DNA from: Rhizobium leguminosarum
GTDB lineage: Bacteria > Pseudomonadota > Alphaproteobacteria > Rhizobiales > Rhizobiaceae
DNA length: 64,000 nucleotides
Direction of reading: 5' to 3'
NCBI RefSeq assembly: GCF_004123835.1
Contig: NZ_MZMU01000012.1
Coordinates: forward strand, 744,001-808,000
The position numbers and the translations under genes are program-made. Positions 8,153-17,000 of this stretch are shown piece after piece; the stretch's first letter is position 1, and each line of letters begins with the position of its first letter. Under the pieces are notes generated by a model, which made no database searches, was not told the DNA's origin, and saw nothing but the letters and a program-made list of their open reading frames with translations.

Positions 8153-9148
8153 TTATAAGCTCGCGTTGACCTTCTCGGCTACATCGACTGGCACCCATTT
8201 CGTCCACAGACTCTCGTAATTGCGAAGGAAATAGATCGCGGCATCCTCGTTGCTTTCGCGGTTTTCGTCCTGCCAGGCGAGCACCTGGTTGATCGTCGCA
8301 TTGTCCCATTTGCGGGTTTTGAGATAGGTCGTGACTGGTCCGGCGCGGGTGGCAAAGGACCTGGTCATCAGGGTGAAGGCGCGCGAGACCGGGTAGGAAT
8401 TAAGCTCGGGCCTGACGCAGCCGGCAACCGCGGTACAGCGATCCCATTCATTCTTGTTGTGGCCCACGCCGAAGCTCAGGCGCGTCATGTCGTACTTGCC
8501 GAGGATGGCGGTCGGCGCCCAGTAATAACCGAGCCAACCGATCTTGTTGTCGAAGGCGCGGGCAATCGACGCATCGAGCCGTTCGGGGCTGCCGGTCTCG
8601 ACAAGCTCGAAGCCCTTCTTGTCGGCGGCAAGCGCCTTGAACAGGTTGGTGGTCGATATCTGGCAGCTCCAGTCGGCGGGGCAGTTGTAAACTGCGCCTT
8701 TCGACGGGTCGTCTTCGGCGGGAAAGAGTTCGGGATGCTTCAGCGCGTCCTCGACCGAGCGGATGTCGGGGTGGGCGTCGGCGATGAATTTCGGGATCCA
8801 CCAACCCTCGACGGCGCCGTCGGCCAGGATTTCGGCCCCCTGTACCAGCCGGCCACTGTTGACAGCCTGATCGAGCAGGGACCTGACGGAATTGATCCAG
8901 TATTCCGAGGCGATGTCGGGGATGCCTTTCTCATTCATCGAGGCGAAGGTCGGCAGGGTGTCGCCATCGACGATCGTGACGGAGCAGCCATATCCCTTTT
9001 CCAGAATGATCTTGTCGAAGCTTGCGGCAATGCCTGCCGAGGCCCATTTCATTTCGGCGATCGAAACGCTGCCGCATTCGGCGGCTTCGGCCGGCGCGAC
9101 GGTAGAAAGAGCCGCGGCAAAGACGGCCGGAATCAGAAACGTCTTCAT
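8153..9148 (-). CDS. Glycine betaine/proline-type ABC substrate-binding protein (OpuAC family)
   Basis: This 331-residue periplasmic protein has a Sec signal MKTFLIPAVFAAALSTVAPAEA followed by an OpuAC/ProX-like domain. SVSIAEMKWASAGIAASFDKII, DIASEYW and the aromatic-rich GWLGYYWAPTAIL suit a cation-pi pocket for a quaternary amine such as betaine or choline. No permease or ATPase gene is adjacent, so it is an orphan receptor that would need a distant transporter. The second of two Met codons was chosen because GGGGA lies at a proper distance from it. Confidence 0.8.
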   Translation of the reverse strand: MKTFLIPAVFAAALSTVAPAEAAECGSVSIAEMKWASAGIAASFDKIILEKGYGCSVTIVDGDTLPTFASMNEKGIPDIASEYWINSVRSLLDQAVNSGRLVQGAEILADGAVEGWWIPKFIADAHPDIRSVEDALKHPELFPAEDDPSKGAVYNCPADWSCQISTTNLFKALAADKKGFELVETGSPERLDASIARAFDNKIGWLGYYWAPTAILGKYDMTRLSFGVGHNKNEWDRCTAVAGCVRPELNSYPVSRAFTLMTRSFATRAGPVTTYLKTRKWDNATINQVLAWQDENRESNEDAAIYFLRNYESLWTKWVPVDVAEKVNASL

Positions 9149-9825
9149 CGTCATTCCCCGAATTCTTCTTAGGCAGACGCGCAGCAGGCTCTGAAATTCA
9201 CCGACAAGTATCTCCGGCACCCGAAGGGAAAATGCCTGCCGGGCGATACCGCAACAGGCTTTCCGGTTCCTGGGCGCCGTCCGTGCTTGCGGCTCCGGCA
9301 ACTCGTCGCAGGACTTATTCAACAATGGCGCATTTTGACCGAGCCTACGCGTTCGCTCGCAGAAATCAACCATCTTCTGCTCATGGTTGCGTGACTAAAT
9401 TATTGAATTCGAAGAATTTATGTCAGCATCCCGAAATTGGCGCCCTCGGGCGAAAAGCACGCTCTTCGCAACCGGCGGCGGATCTTCGGCAGAAATTTCG
9501 ACCGGAATGTCAAAAAAGATCAAAATTAACATTTGCGTAAGCCTTCAATAACTCTCCGGTAAGAATGTGCCGTTATCAGTTGGGTCGTGGCAGCAATGAC
9601 CGCCGCTTCTCCGGTTCAGGTAGTGCGTACCGGAGAAAGCGAGCTTCGCCGTGTAAGGGCGAAGACGCCTGAGTTTTTCGGCAAACCGCGCAGAGCCAAG
9701 GCCATGCGCGGTTTTCGCGTTTGCGGGGAACGTGACTGGGGCCAAGTCTTGACCAGGCCAAGTCTTGACCCGGGATTGCCGCCCAGTGTAGGCCTCGCCT
9801 GAACGAGAGGCGAATGCGGGCCACC
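9149..9825. other. Intergenic region upstream of cobQ with hairpins and a short tandem repeat
   Basis: No protein gene is supported here. Positions 9380-9560 are AT-rich. From 9606 on there are three successive hairpins: TTCTCCGGT/ACCGGAGAA, CTTCGCC/GGGCGAAG and AAACCGCGCA/TGCGCGGTTT (9683-9714). GGCCAAGTCTTGACC then occurs twice in tandem at 9740 and 9756. I found no B12 box, so this is not an evident cobalamin riboswitch. Confidence 0.55.
9740..9770. repeat. Tandem 15-bp direct repeat before cobQ
   Basis: GGCCAAGTCTTGACC occurs twice, separated by a single A, 55 bp before the cobQ start. Each unit has a weak internal dyad (GGCCAAG/CTTGACC). It could be a regulator site or a slippage duplication. 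Confidence 0.6.
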
Positions 9826-11280
9826 ATGGCAAGAGCGATCATGCTGCAGGGAACCGGCTCCGATGTCGGCAAGACGGTGCTGGTCGCGGGGCTCTGCCGG
9901 CTGGCGGCCAATCGTGGGCTGACGGTTCGGCCGTTCAAGCCGCAGAACATGTCGAACAATGCGGCGGTCGCCGATGACGGCGGCGAGATTGGCCGGGCGC
10001 AGTGGCTGCAGTCGCTGGCCGCGCGCACGCCATCCTCGGTCCACATGAACCCGGTGCTGCTCAAGCCACAATCGGAAAATGGCAGCCAGATCATCGTCCA
10101 GGGCAGGGTGTTCGGACAGGCGAAGGGGCGGGACTACCAGCGGCTGAAGCCTGAGTTGCTCGGCGCCGTGCTCGAGAGTTTCGAAAAAGTGGCTGCGGGG
10201 GCCGACCTCGTTATCGTCGAGGGCGCCGGATCGCCGGCCGAGATCAATCTCAGGGCCGGCGATATCGCCAATATGGGCTTTGCGACGCGGGCCGGCGTGC
10301 CTGTCGTGCTCGTCGGCGATATCGACCGTGGCGGCGTCATCGCCTCGCTGGTCGGTACGCATGCGATCCTCGACGATGGCGACCGGGCGATGATTGCGGG
10401 CTATATCATCAACAAGTTCCGCGGCGACGTCTCGCTGTTTGACGATGGCATCCGCGCCATCGAAGGCTTTACCGGCTGGCCGTGTTTCGGCATCGTACCG
10501 TGGCTGCGGAGTGCTGCGCGCCTGCCGGCCGAAGATTCGGTCGTGCTCGAACGGTTGGCGAGGGGCGGGACGGGCGCGCTGAAGATCGCCGTGCCGGTGC
10601 TGCCACGTATCGCCAATTTCGACGATCTGGATCCGCTGCGGACCGAGCCGGATGTCGAGCTGGTCTTCGTACGCGCCGGCGAGCGGATACCCGCCGATGC
10701 CAGCCTCGTCGTGCTTCCCGGCTCGAAATCGACGATATCGGATCTCGCCGACTTCAGGGCGCAGGGCTGGGACCGCGATCTCCAGGCGCATGTCAGGCGT
10801 GGCGGCCGGGTGATCGGCATCTGCGGCGGCTACCAGATGCTCGGCCGGACGGTGCACGATCCGCTCGGCATCGAGGGCGGGACGCTCGAGACGCAGGGGC
10901 TTGGGCTGCTCGACATCGAAACCGAGATGGCGCCCGAAAAGACCGTGCGCAACAGCCAGGCCCGCTCCACCGAATATGACGCGCCGCTTGCCGGCTACCA
11001 GATCCATCTCGGCATCACCCGCGGCCCGGATTGCGATCGGCCTTCGGCGATCATCGACGGCGCGCCCGACGGGGCGCTATCGGCCGACGGCCGGATCATG
11101 GGCACCTATCTGCACGGCCTCTTCGGCAGCGACGCCTACCGCGCCCGGCTGCTTCAAAGCTTCGGCCTATCAGGCGAACAGCGGAATTACCGCGAGAGCG
11201 TCGAGCAGGCGCTCGACGAGATCGCCGGAGAATTGGAACGTCATCTCGATTCGCGCTGGCTGGCCGGCCTGCTCGGTTAA
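9826..11280 (+). CDS. cobQ: Cobyric acid synthase CobQ
   Basis: This 484-residue enzyme is the normal CobQ length. It amidates adenosylcobyrinic acid a,c-diamide at four side chains using glutamine and ATP. The N-terminal P-loop-like domain starts MLQGTGSDVGKT (residues 6-17) and continues with the family motif RPFKPQNMSNNA. The C-terminal glutamine amidotransferase domain has GICGGYQMLG with nucleophile C333 and a C-terminal GTYLHGLF histidine motif. The ATG preceded by a short in-frame extension was taken to match the family start. It is separated from the main cob block by four unrelated genes. Confidence 0.95.
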   Translation: MARAIMLQGTGSDVGKTVLVAGLCRLAANRGLTVRPFKPQNMSNNAAVADDGGEIGRAQWLQSLAARTPSSVHMNPVLLKPQSENGSQIIVQGRVFGQAKGRDYQRLKPELLGAVLESFEKVAAGADLVIVEGAGSPAEINLRAGDIANMGFATRAGVPVVLVGDIDRGGVIASLVGTHAILDDGDRAMIAGYIINKFRGDVSLFDDGIRAIEGFTGWPCFGIVPWLRSAARLPAEDSVVLERLARGGTGALKIAVPVLPRIANFDDLDPLRTEPDVELVFVRAGERIPADASLVVLPGSKSTISDLADFRAQGWDRDLQAHVRRGGRVIGICGGYQMLGRTVHDPLGIEGGTLETQGLGLLDIETEMAPEKTVRNSQARSTEYDAPLAGYQIHLGITRGPDCDRPSAIIDGAPDGALSADGRIMGTYLHGLFGSDAYRARLLQSFGLSGEQRNYRESVEQALDEIAGELERHLDSRWLAGLLG

Positions 11281-11379
11281 GCCGGATGCGTCATCCGGTC
11301 TTGTCGTTCCGCTATTGCCAAATTAGTTGACTGAGTCCATTAATTGTCACGACGGACCCGGTTGAGAGCGACGAAAACT

Positions 11380-12150
11380 ATGAGCGTACTGGATAGATTT
11401 TCACTGGCAGGGCAGGTGGCGCTCGTGACCGGCGGCGGGCGTGGTCTGGGCTTCGAGATGGCGCGCGCCCTTGCCGAGGCCGGCGCGCATGTCATCGTCA
11501 ACGGACGCACGGCGGTGACGCTGGAAGACGCCGTAAAGGCCATCCGTGCAGCGGGCGGCACGGCGGAGGCGGCCGCATTCGACATCGCCGACCGCGATGC
11601 CCAGCGTGCTGTGATGGCCGATATCGACAAGATCCATGGTCGTCTGGATATTCTGATCAACAATGTCGGCGTCCGTGACAGGCGGCCGCTGGCCGAATTC
11701 GACGATGATGCCATCATCGAGTTGCTGCGCACCGACCTGGCGGCGGCGATGACGCTTTCGCGCGACGCTGCCGTGTTGATGAAGCGACGCAATCACGGCC
11801 GCCTGATCGCGGTGACCTCGATCAGCGGCCATGTCGTCATGCCCGGCGACTGCGTCTATCCGGCCGCCAAGCAGGGCCTGACCGGACTGATGCGCGGCAT
11901 GGCTGTCGAATTCGGCCCGTATGGCATCACCAGCAACGCGATTGCGCCCGGCTGGTTTGCCACCGAGACGAACGCGGCGATGGCCGCGAACGAGGAGTTG
12001 ATGCCGTTCGTGCGCCAACGCATCCCGGTCCAGCGCTGGGGACGCCCGGACGAGATCGCCGGCGCGGCACTGTTTCTTGCAAGCGACGCCGCTTCGTTCG
12101 TCAACGGTCACGTGCTGACGGTGGACGGCGGCATGACCGTCAGGATGTGA
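11380..12150 (+). CDS. Short-chain dehydrogenase/reductase, gluconate 5-dehydrogenase-like
   Basis: This 256-residue classical SDR has the cofactor motif TGGGRGLG (residues 17-24), NNVG, catalytic Ser in TSISG, and Y160-x3-K164 in YPAAK. VNGRTAVTLEDAVKAIRAAG after the second strand suggests an NADP- or NAD-dependent polyol/ketogluconate enzyme of the gluconate 5-dehydrogenase type. The C-terminus ends in the usual GHVLTVDGGMTVRM. No sugar-acid genes are adjacent, so the substrate remains a family-level guess. Confidence 0.8.
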   Translation: MSVLDRFSLAGQVALVTGGGRGLGFEMARALAEAGAHVIVNGRTAVTLEDAVKAIRAAGGTAEAAAFDIADRDAQRAVMADIDKIHGRLDILINNVGVRDRRPLAEFDDDAIIELLRTDLAAAMTLSRDAAVLMKRRNHGRLIAVTSISGHVVMPGDCVYPAAKQGLTGLMRGMAVEFGPYGITSNAIAPGWFATETNAAMAANEELMPFVRQRIPVQRWGRPDEIAGAALFLASDAASFVNGHVLTVDGGMTVRM

Positions 12151-12320
12151 GATATCCGCAAGCGCTGCGGCACCGTCTTTCATTTCTGCGGCACCCTTCA
12201 CTGCTTCTCGTCGGAGCCGAATGACGGTAACGGCAGGTATCACTTGCTCTCAGCCTGCCTTGTGGTCGTCGTTGCCGGAGTCCATGGCTAGAAATATCTG
12301 CCTGACTCGACTATTGGTTG

Positions 12321-13580
12321 ATGTGGCAACGCCCCGGTTGGTCATCGCCGTCCATTTGCCCGATTTCCGACCATAAACTGCGTCGGTCATTTGGAGGTTC
12401 GGAAATTAACAATCATATTCAGTGGCTTATAGAACATGGAATCACAGCCGAGCATATTGGCGAGCTGATAGCCGGATTGTGCGATCGGCTGATCGCGGAT
12501 GGCTTTCCGATTTGGCGGGGAAGCATTGCGATGCCGTCTATTCATCCCATGTATGGCGGCGTCTCGGCCAATTTCGTGCGCGGCGGTGCGACCACGATCG
12601 AGAATGCCGAGTATGGCAGTGCGGCAGTGCTGAGTTTCGAGAAGACCCCGATCTATTTTCTTTTGGGCCGTGGCGAAACGTCAGGTCGATGGAACATCGC
12701 CAAGGGTGAGGGTGTCGATAACTACCCGCAGCTTGCGGAATTCGCGCATGGTGGCGGCACGGATCATCTTGTGAGCCTGCTGGAGTTTCCGAAGGAGGCT
12801 GCGTTGCGCGGAGTCAGCCTGTCTCTCACAAGCGATAGGCCGGGCGGATTTTCTGATGATCAACTGGCGATCGTCGCGAAGCTCTTCCCGGCGTTGGGGC
12901 TGGCTTGCTACCGCATCGCGGCATCGAAAACCGCATCGGATATCCTTGCCGTCTATACAGGCGCCAAGACAAGCGCGCGCATCCTTGCGGGCGAGATCCA
13001 GAGAGGAAAGGGTGGCTCCATCAATGCTGCGATCCTGCTTGCGGATCTCAGGAATTTCACGGCGTTGACCGAAGTCTATCAGCCAGGCGAAATTGCCGGG
13101 TTTCTGGACGAGCATTTCGAGCTGATCGGCCGGCATGTCGAGGAGAATTCCGGCGAGATCCTCAAGTTCATGGGCGACAGCGTGCTGGCGATCTTTCCGA
13201 CCGATGCTGAAGACCTGCAAAAGGCGTGCATGGCCGCACTGGCTTCCGCAAGGAATATTCTGGAAGCCACCAAGGTGCTGAACGGTCAGCGGAGGAGCGA
13301 TGGAGGTCCTGACATCGGTGTCGATGTCGTGCTGCATCTCGGCGAGGTTTTCTATGGAAATATCGGCGCGCGCGGCAGGCTTGATTTCACGGTGATCGGC
13401 AGCGCCGTCAACGAGGCCTCGCGGCTTGAAAAGCTCTGCGGCACGCTTGAGCAAGACCTGCTGATGTCGGAGAGCTTCGCGACCACCTGCGCCGTGGCCT
13501 GCGAGTATCTGGGTTCGTTTGAATTGCGTGGCGTGTCGAAGCGGGCCGACGTGTTCAAACTCGCCGACGCCGTATCCTGA
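12321..13580 (+). CDS. Class III adenylate/guanylate cyclase
   Basis: This protein of about 419 residues has a catalytic cyclase homology domain in its C-terminal half. AAILLADLRNFTALTE and KFMGDSVLAIF supply the two metal-binding Asp residues, and NIGARGRLDFTVIGSAVNEASRLEKL supplies the substrate and transition-state segment. The N-terminal half (HPMYGGVSANFVRGG and following) has no recognised domain but is shared by many rhizobial soluble cyclases. No membrane segment is seen. A TTG three bases upstream is an alternative start. Rhizobia carry many such cyclases of unknown input. Confidence 0.85.
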   Translation: MWQRPGWSSPSICPISDHKLRRSFGGSEINNHIQWLIEHGITAEHIGELIAGLCDRLIADGFPIWRGSIAMPSIHPMYGGVSANFVRGGATTIENAEYGSAAVLSFEKTPIYFLLGRGETSGRWNIAKGEGVDNYPQLAEFAHGGGTDHLVSLLEFPKEAALRGVSLSLTSDRPGGFSDDQLAIVAKLFPALGLACYRIAASKTASDILAVYTGAKTSARILAGEIQRGKGGSINAAILLADLRNFTALTEVYQPGEIAGFLDEHFELIGRHVEENSGEILKFMGDSVLAIFPTDAEDLQKACMAALASARNILEATKVLNGQRRSDGGPDIGVDVVLHLGEVFYGNIGARGRLDFTVIGSAVNEASRLEKLCGTLEQDLLMSESFATTCAVACEYLGSFELRGVSKRADVFKLADAVS

Positions 13581-13608
13581 AACGTCGATCCGGTCGGCGC
13601 GACGGCGC

Positions 13609-15393
13609 TCAGATCTCGCCTGAGACCTCGCGGCGGCGGCGGTCGAGTTCTTCGCTGTAGCGGCGCAGCGTATAGCTTTCGCTGAGCTGGCCGATCACCT
13701 TGCGTTCGATCAGGTTGTTGACGACGGCGAGCGCTTCGCTTTCGCTCTTGTCGAAGATCGCCGCCGCTTGCCTGGCATTCATCTGCGGCTGCAGGAAATC
13801 GTTGCGGTAGTGGATGAAATCGGCAAGCGTCTTGCCCTCGTCCTGGGCGTCGGTCGGGTTGGCGTAGATCTCCGGCACCAGCACGAGGCCCGCATATTTG
13901 TCGCTCTCCTCGACGAGGATGACGCGCTGGGTCGAGCCGATCGGGAAGGCCCGCTTGAATTCCTCCAGCGAGATATCAGCCCTTGCCGACTTGACGTCGG
14001 CGCGCATCAGCTTGTCGACCGTCAGGTTGCGGATCCAGCCGACGTCATGGGCGCTGCGGATGCTTTCGCCGCGAAGATGAAAGCGCCAGGTGGCGAAGGA
14101 GTAACCGAAGGTCGAACGCACGACGAGCGAGGAGGTGATGACGGCGGCAAGCACCAGTGCCGTGATTGGGAAATCGCCGGTGATTTCGAGCGCCAGGAAC
14201 GTCATGGTCAGTGGACCGCCGATGACGGCGACGGCGAGCGAACTCATGCCGACCACGGCATAGATGACGGGCGTCAGCGTCGCATCGGCGAAATAGGGGC
14301 CGCAATAGGCAAAGAGCTTGCCGAGCAGGGCGCCCATGAACAGCGAGGCGAAGAACAGCCCACCCCTGAAGCCGGAGCCGATCGAAATCGCAGAGGCGAA
14401 GTATTTCAAGAGGAAGAGGCCGATCAGCGTCGGGATCGCCACGTCACGGGAAAGGTTGAGATGCAGCGCGCCGTGGCCGGCCGAGAGCACCTGAGGCGAG
14501 ATCATCGCCAACAGCCCGACGATGATGCCGCCAAGCGCCGGGCGGAAGGGTGGGGCGATCGAACTCTTGCGCGCCAGCTCCTCGACAAAGGCGACGCCCT
14601 GCATGATCAGGATGCCGACACCGGCGCAGAAAGCGCCGAGCAGAAGTGCTGGGATATAATCGGCCGGCACGACCGAGCCGAAGCTGCCGATATCGATGGT
14701 GAAATCGCTACCCGCAAGCAGCCTTGCGATTAGGGTGGAGACAAGGGCGGAGACGACGACGGGAGTCAGCGAGACGATCGTATAGGTGCCGATGATCAGC
14801 TCGAAAGCATAGAAAGCGCCGGTCAGCGGCGCGTTGAAGGCGGCGGCGATGGCGCCCGCCGCGCCGCAGCCAACAAGGGTGCGCAGGTCCGAGCGGCGAA
14901 GCTGCAGCTTCAGGCCGAATTTCGACGCGAGCCCGGCGGCAAGCTGGGTATAGCCGGCCTCCAGTCCGACCGAGGCGCCGAAACCGTTGGAGATCAGGTT
15001 CTGCACGGCAACGATGATGCTGTCGGTCAAGGACAGGCGGCCGCCATGCAGCGCATTGGCCTCGATCGGGTCGACCATCGGTTTCTTGCGGCGTTTCGCC
15101 AGCACTAGAAGCAACAGGCCGAGCAGAGCGCCGCCGATAACCGGGGCGGTGAGCAGCAGCAGCTTGTTCTCGATCTCGGACGAGCTCAACCGTTCGCTGT
15201 CGGCGATGCCGAAGACCAGCTGATGCAGCTCGTTGGAGACGTAGCTCATGCCGGTGACGGCGAGACCCGAGATGATGCCGACGACGGCGCCCGCCAGCGA
15301 CAGGCCGACCTCGCTACGCCGGGTCAGCGCCCGCAGGCGTCCCGGATCGAAGAAAACACGCAGCGCGCGGAAACTGCGCCGATCCAATTTCAT
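13609..15393 (-). CDS. ClC-family chloride channel/transporter with C-terminal CBS-like region
   Basis: This 594-residue membrane protein has the ClC core with about ten hydrophobic helices. GFGASVGLEAGYTQ corresponds to the G(K/R)EGP selectivity loop in a divergent form, and GSGFRGGLFFASLFMG corresponds to the GxFxP loop. Residues from about 445 form a cytoplasmic tail with a CBS-like segment (LRADVKSARADISLEEFKRA-type) ending at SGEI. Bacterial ClC proteins exchange Cl- and H+ or leak Cl-, often for acid tolerance. The divergent GEGP motif leaves transport mode uncertain. It is divergent from the cobalamin riboswitch region. Confidence 0.85.
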   Translation of the reverse strand: MKLDRRSFRALRVFFDPGRLRALTRRSEVGLSLAGAVVGIISGLAVTGMSYVSNELHQLVFGIADSERLSSSEIENKLLLLTAPVIGGALLGLLLLVLAKRRKKPMVDPIEANALHGGRLSLTDSIIVAVQNLISNGFGASVGLEAGYTQLAAGLASKFGLKLQLRRSDLRTLVGCGAAGAIAAAFNAPLTGAFYAFELIIGTYTIVSLTPVVVSALVSTLIARLLAGSDFTIDIGSFGSVVPADYIPALLLGAFCAGVGILIMQGVAFVEELARKSSIAPPFRPALGGIIVGLLAMISPQVLSAGHGALHLNLSRDVAIPTLIGLFLLKYFASAISIGSGFRGGLFFASLFMGALLGKLFAYCGPYFADATLTPVIYAVVGMSSLAVAVIGGPLTMTFLALEITGDFPITALVLAAVITSSLVVRSTFGYSFATWRFHLRGESIRSAHDVGWIRNLTVDKLMRADVKSARADISLEEFKRAFPIGSTQRVILVEESDKYAGLVLVPEIYANPTDAQDEGKTLADFIHYRNDFLQPQMNARQAAAIFDKSESEALAVVNNLIERKVIGQLSESYTLRRYSEELDRRRREVSGEI

Positions 15394-15629
15394 AAGCATG
15401 GCTAGACAACTAGGCGGGGAGAGGCCCGGTCAAGGGCGGAGATGGTCGCGCAGTCCGCTTGCGATACAATTGCGGCGAAAAGCCGGCGGTTGGAATAAAT
15501 TTCGATGACGTAAGTCTCTGATAAATGACGATATTTTAGGTAGGGTAAGTCGTGTTTGGCGAGCCACGCCTCGGAGCTGGCGATCGGGCGGCCGCCAAGG
15601 CCGGTTGACTTCATCCCTGCGCTTGCCTA

Positions 15630-15679
15630 ACCATCCCGATAACGGATGGTCGACTGACCATCCTGACATAACGGATGGT
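15630..15679. repeat. Two consecutive palindromes just before the riboswitch
   Basis: ACCATCC...GGATGGT occurs twice, at 15630-15650 and 15657-15679, each with ATAACGGATGGT as its right half. The inner sequences differ by two bases. The pair ends where the cobalamin riboswitch begins. Confidence 0.6.
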
Positions 15680-15680
15680 T

Positions 15681-16040
15681 CCGGATCGGTGTTGCGCCCT
15701 TCCGGATGAAAAGGGAATGTGACGGGGCGGACCCAAGCCGGGCGCTTTCATCACAGCCGACCCCGCGACTGTAGAGCGGTCAGGGTCTTCCATCCGGCAT
15801 CAGGCCTTTCCGGCCGGCGGCTTGCAATAATGCAGGCGGGCGGGATGGGCGACATGCCGGAAAAGCCACTGGATATGCATGGTGATCAACCGGGGTCGGA
15901 CGCCTCTCAAGTCTACGAATCGTCCACCTTTTCACCGATGCAGCCGGGAAGGCGAGGATGATCCGCTGGCACGATCAGGGCGACCGGTTTCCGGTCCGCC
16001 CCGATCGCGGCCGATAACCGCGAGCCAGGAGACCTGCCAT
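15681..16040 (+). promoter_or_regulatory. Cobalamin riboswitch upstream of cobP
   Basis: The hallmark B12 box GAGCCAGGAGACCTGCC is at 16022-16038. Upstream lie GGTGTTGCGCCCTTCCGG with a following AAAGGGAAT, the core CCCCGCGACTGTAGAGCGG near 15760, and GCCACTGG at 15865. These match the aptamer order of adenosylcobalamin riboswitches. At about 360 nt it is longer than the common ~200 nt form, with extra sequence between GCCACTGG and the B12 box. It should repress cobP-cobW-cobN-cobO when cobalamin is plentiful. Confidence 0.88.
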
Positions 16041-16150
16041 GCGTGCCGGGCGAGAAGCCCACACCTGGGCACTATGCCCGCTGCCAGCACGGAGGTTGTT
16101 TTGGCTGAACGATTGAATTCAGCGCGGCCTGGTGCGGCGCTATTTGCTTC

Positions 16151-16313
16151 CTCTTCTCCCCAGCGGGGAGAAGGTGGCCCGAAGGGTCGGATGAGGGGGC
16201 CGCACGGCACGCCGCTCATTGCCCTTCGCTTGCGCTCCGTGCATTCGCTCCTGTCGTCGCTCACCCCCTCAACCGCCTGCCGGCACCTTCTCCCCGCTGG
16301 GGAGAAGAGGTAT
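16151..16313. repeat. Inverted pair of 'CTTCTCCCCAGCGGGGAGAAG' type mosaic repeat arms
   Basis: The left arm begins with a self-complementary CTTCTCCCC/GGGGAGAAG core and runs on as GGTGGCCCGAAGGGTCGGAT. The right arm, near 16285-16313, carries the core in inverse order. The left ~88 bp is nearly identical to the reverse complement of 59561-59650. It lies between the riboswitch and cobP. Confidence 0.8.
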
Positions 16314-16383
16314 GCGGCAACGCGTTATTCCTTCTCATCCCGCAGAGACCAGAGAAACGGCCGTAGCTCACGGCTTGCTCCCT

Positions 16384-16445
16384 CCTCTCCCCAGCGGGGA
16401 GAAGGTGGCCCGCAGGGTCGGATGAGGGGGGCGGCACGGCGTGCC
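16384..16445. repeat. Further copy of the same mosaic repeat, next to cobP
   Basis: This is the same core plus GGTGGCCCGCAGGGTCGGAT and a GGCACGGCGTGCC palindrome, ending 27 bp before the cobP start. It must be part of the cobP leader transcript. Confidence 0.75.
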
Positions 16446-16471
16446 CTATCTCATCAACAGAGCGCTTTCAC

Positions 16472-16996
16472 ATGACGGCTGCCCCCTCCAACACTGTCTT
16501 CATCCTCGGCGGCGCGCGCTCCGGCAAATCCAGCTTCGCCGAATCCCTTGTCGTCGCCACCGGCCTCGATCGCCACTACCTCGCCACCGGCCGCGCCTGG
16601 GACGAGGAGATGCAGGCGCGCATCACCCAGCACAAGACCGATCGCGGCCCATCCTGGACGACGCATGAAGAGCCGCTCGATCTCGTCGGCAAACTCGCCG
16701 CCATAGACGGCGAGGGGCGCATCGTGCTGATCGATTGCCTGACGCTCTGGGTCACCAATCTGATGATGGAGGAGCGGAACATGGCGGCGGAATTTGCCGC
16801 ACTTGCCGATTTTCTGCCCGCCGGGAAGGCGCGGCTCGTTTTCGTTTCCAACGAGGTCGGCCTTGGCATCGTGCCCGACAATCGCATGGCGCGGGATTTT
16901 CGCGATCATGCCGGCCGGCTGCACCAATCGATCGCGGCGAAGGCCACTGAGGTCTATTTCATCGCGGCAGGCCTGCCGCTGAAAATTAAGGGTTAA
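16472..16996 (+). CDS. cobP: Adenosylcobinamide kinase / adenosylcobinamide-phosphate guanylyltransferase
   Basis: This 174-residue enzyme (CobU in Salmonella naming) phosphorylates adenosylcobinamide and then transfers GMP to it for nucleotide-loop assembly. The P-loop is GGARSGKSSFAE at residues 13-24, followed by the family features YLATGRAWDEEMQARITQH and VLIDCLTLWVTNL. VFVSNEVGLGIVPDNRMAR is another diagnostic stretch. It is first in an operon under the cobalamin riboswitch and sits 4 bp before cobW. Confidence 0.95.
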   Translation: MTAAPSNTVFILGGARSGKSSFAESLVVATGLDRHYLATGRAWDEEMQARITQHKTDRGPSWTTHEEPLDLVGKLAAIDGEGRIVLIDCLTLWVTNLMMEERNMAAEFAALADFLPAGKARLVFVSNEVGLGIVPDNRMARDFRDHAGRLHQSIAAKATEVYFIAAGLPLKIKG

Positions 16997-17000
16997 GTCC

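Noticed and set aside
9149..9825. Possible second cobalamin riboswitch before cobQ
   Set aside because: The B12 box and the other conserved aptamer segments are absent.
9616..11007. 463-codon open frame on the minus strand across cobQ
   Set aside because: It is a mirror frame of cobQ with low-complexity Arg/His/Asp content.
13768..14733. 321-codon plus-strand frame
   Set aside because: It is antisense to the ClC channel and is dominated by Asp/Glu/Arg/Gly with no fold signature.
15402..15614. 70-codon minus-strand frame upstream of the riboswitch
   Set aside because: There is no ribosome site or family motif, and two overlapping frames are equally open.
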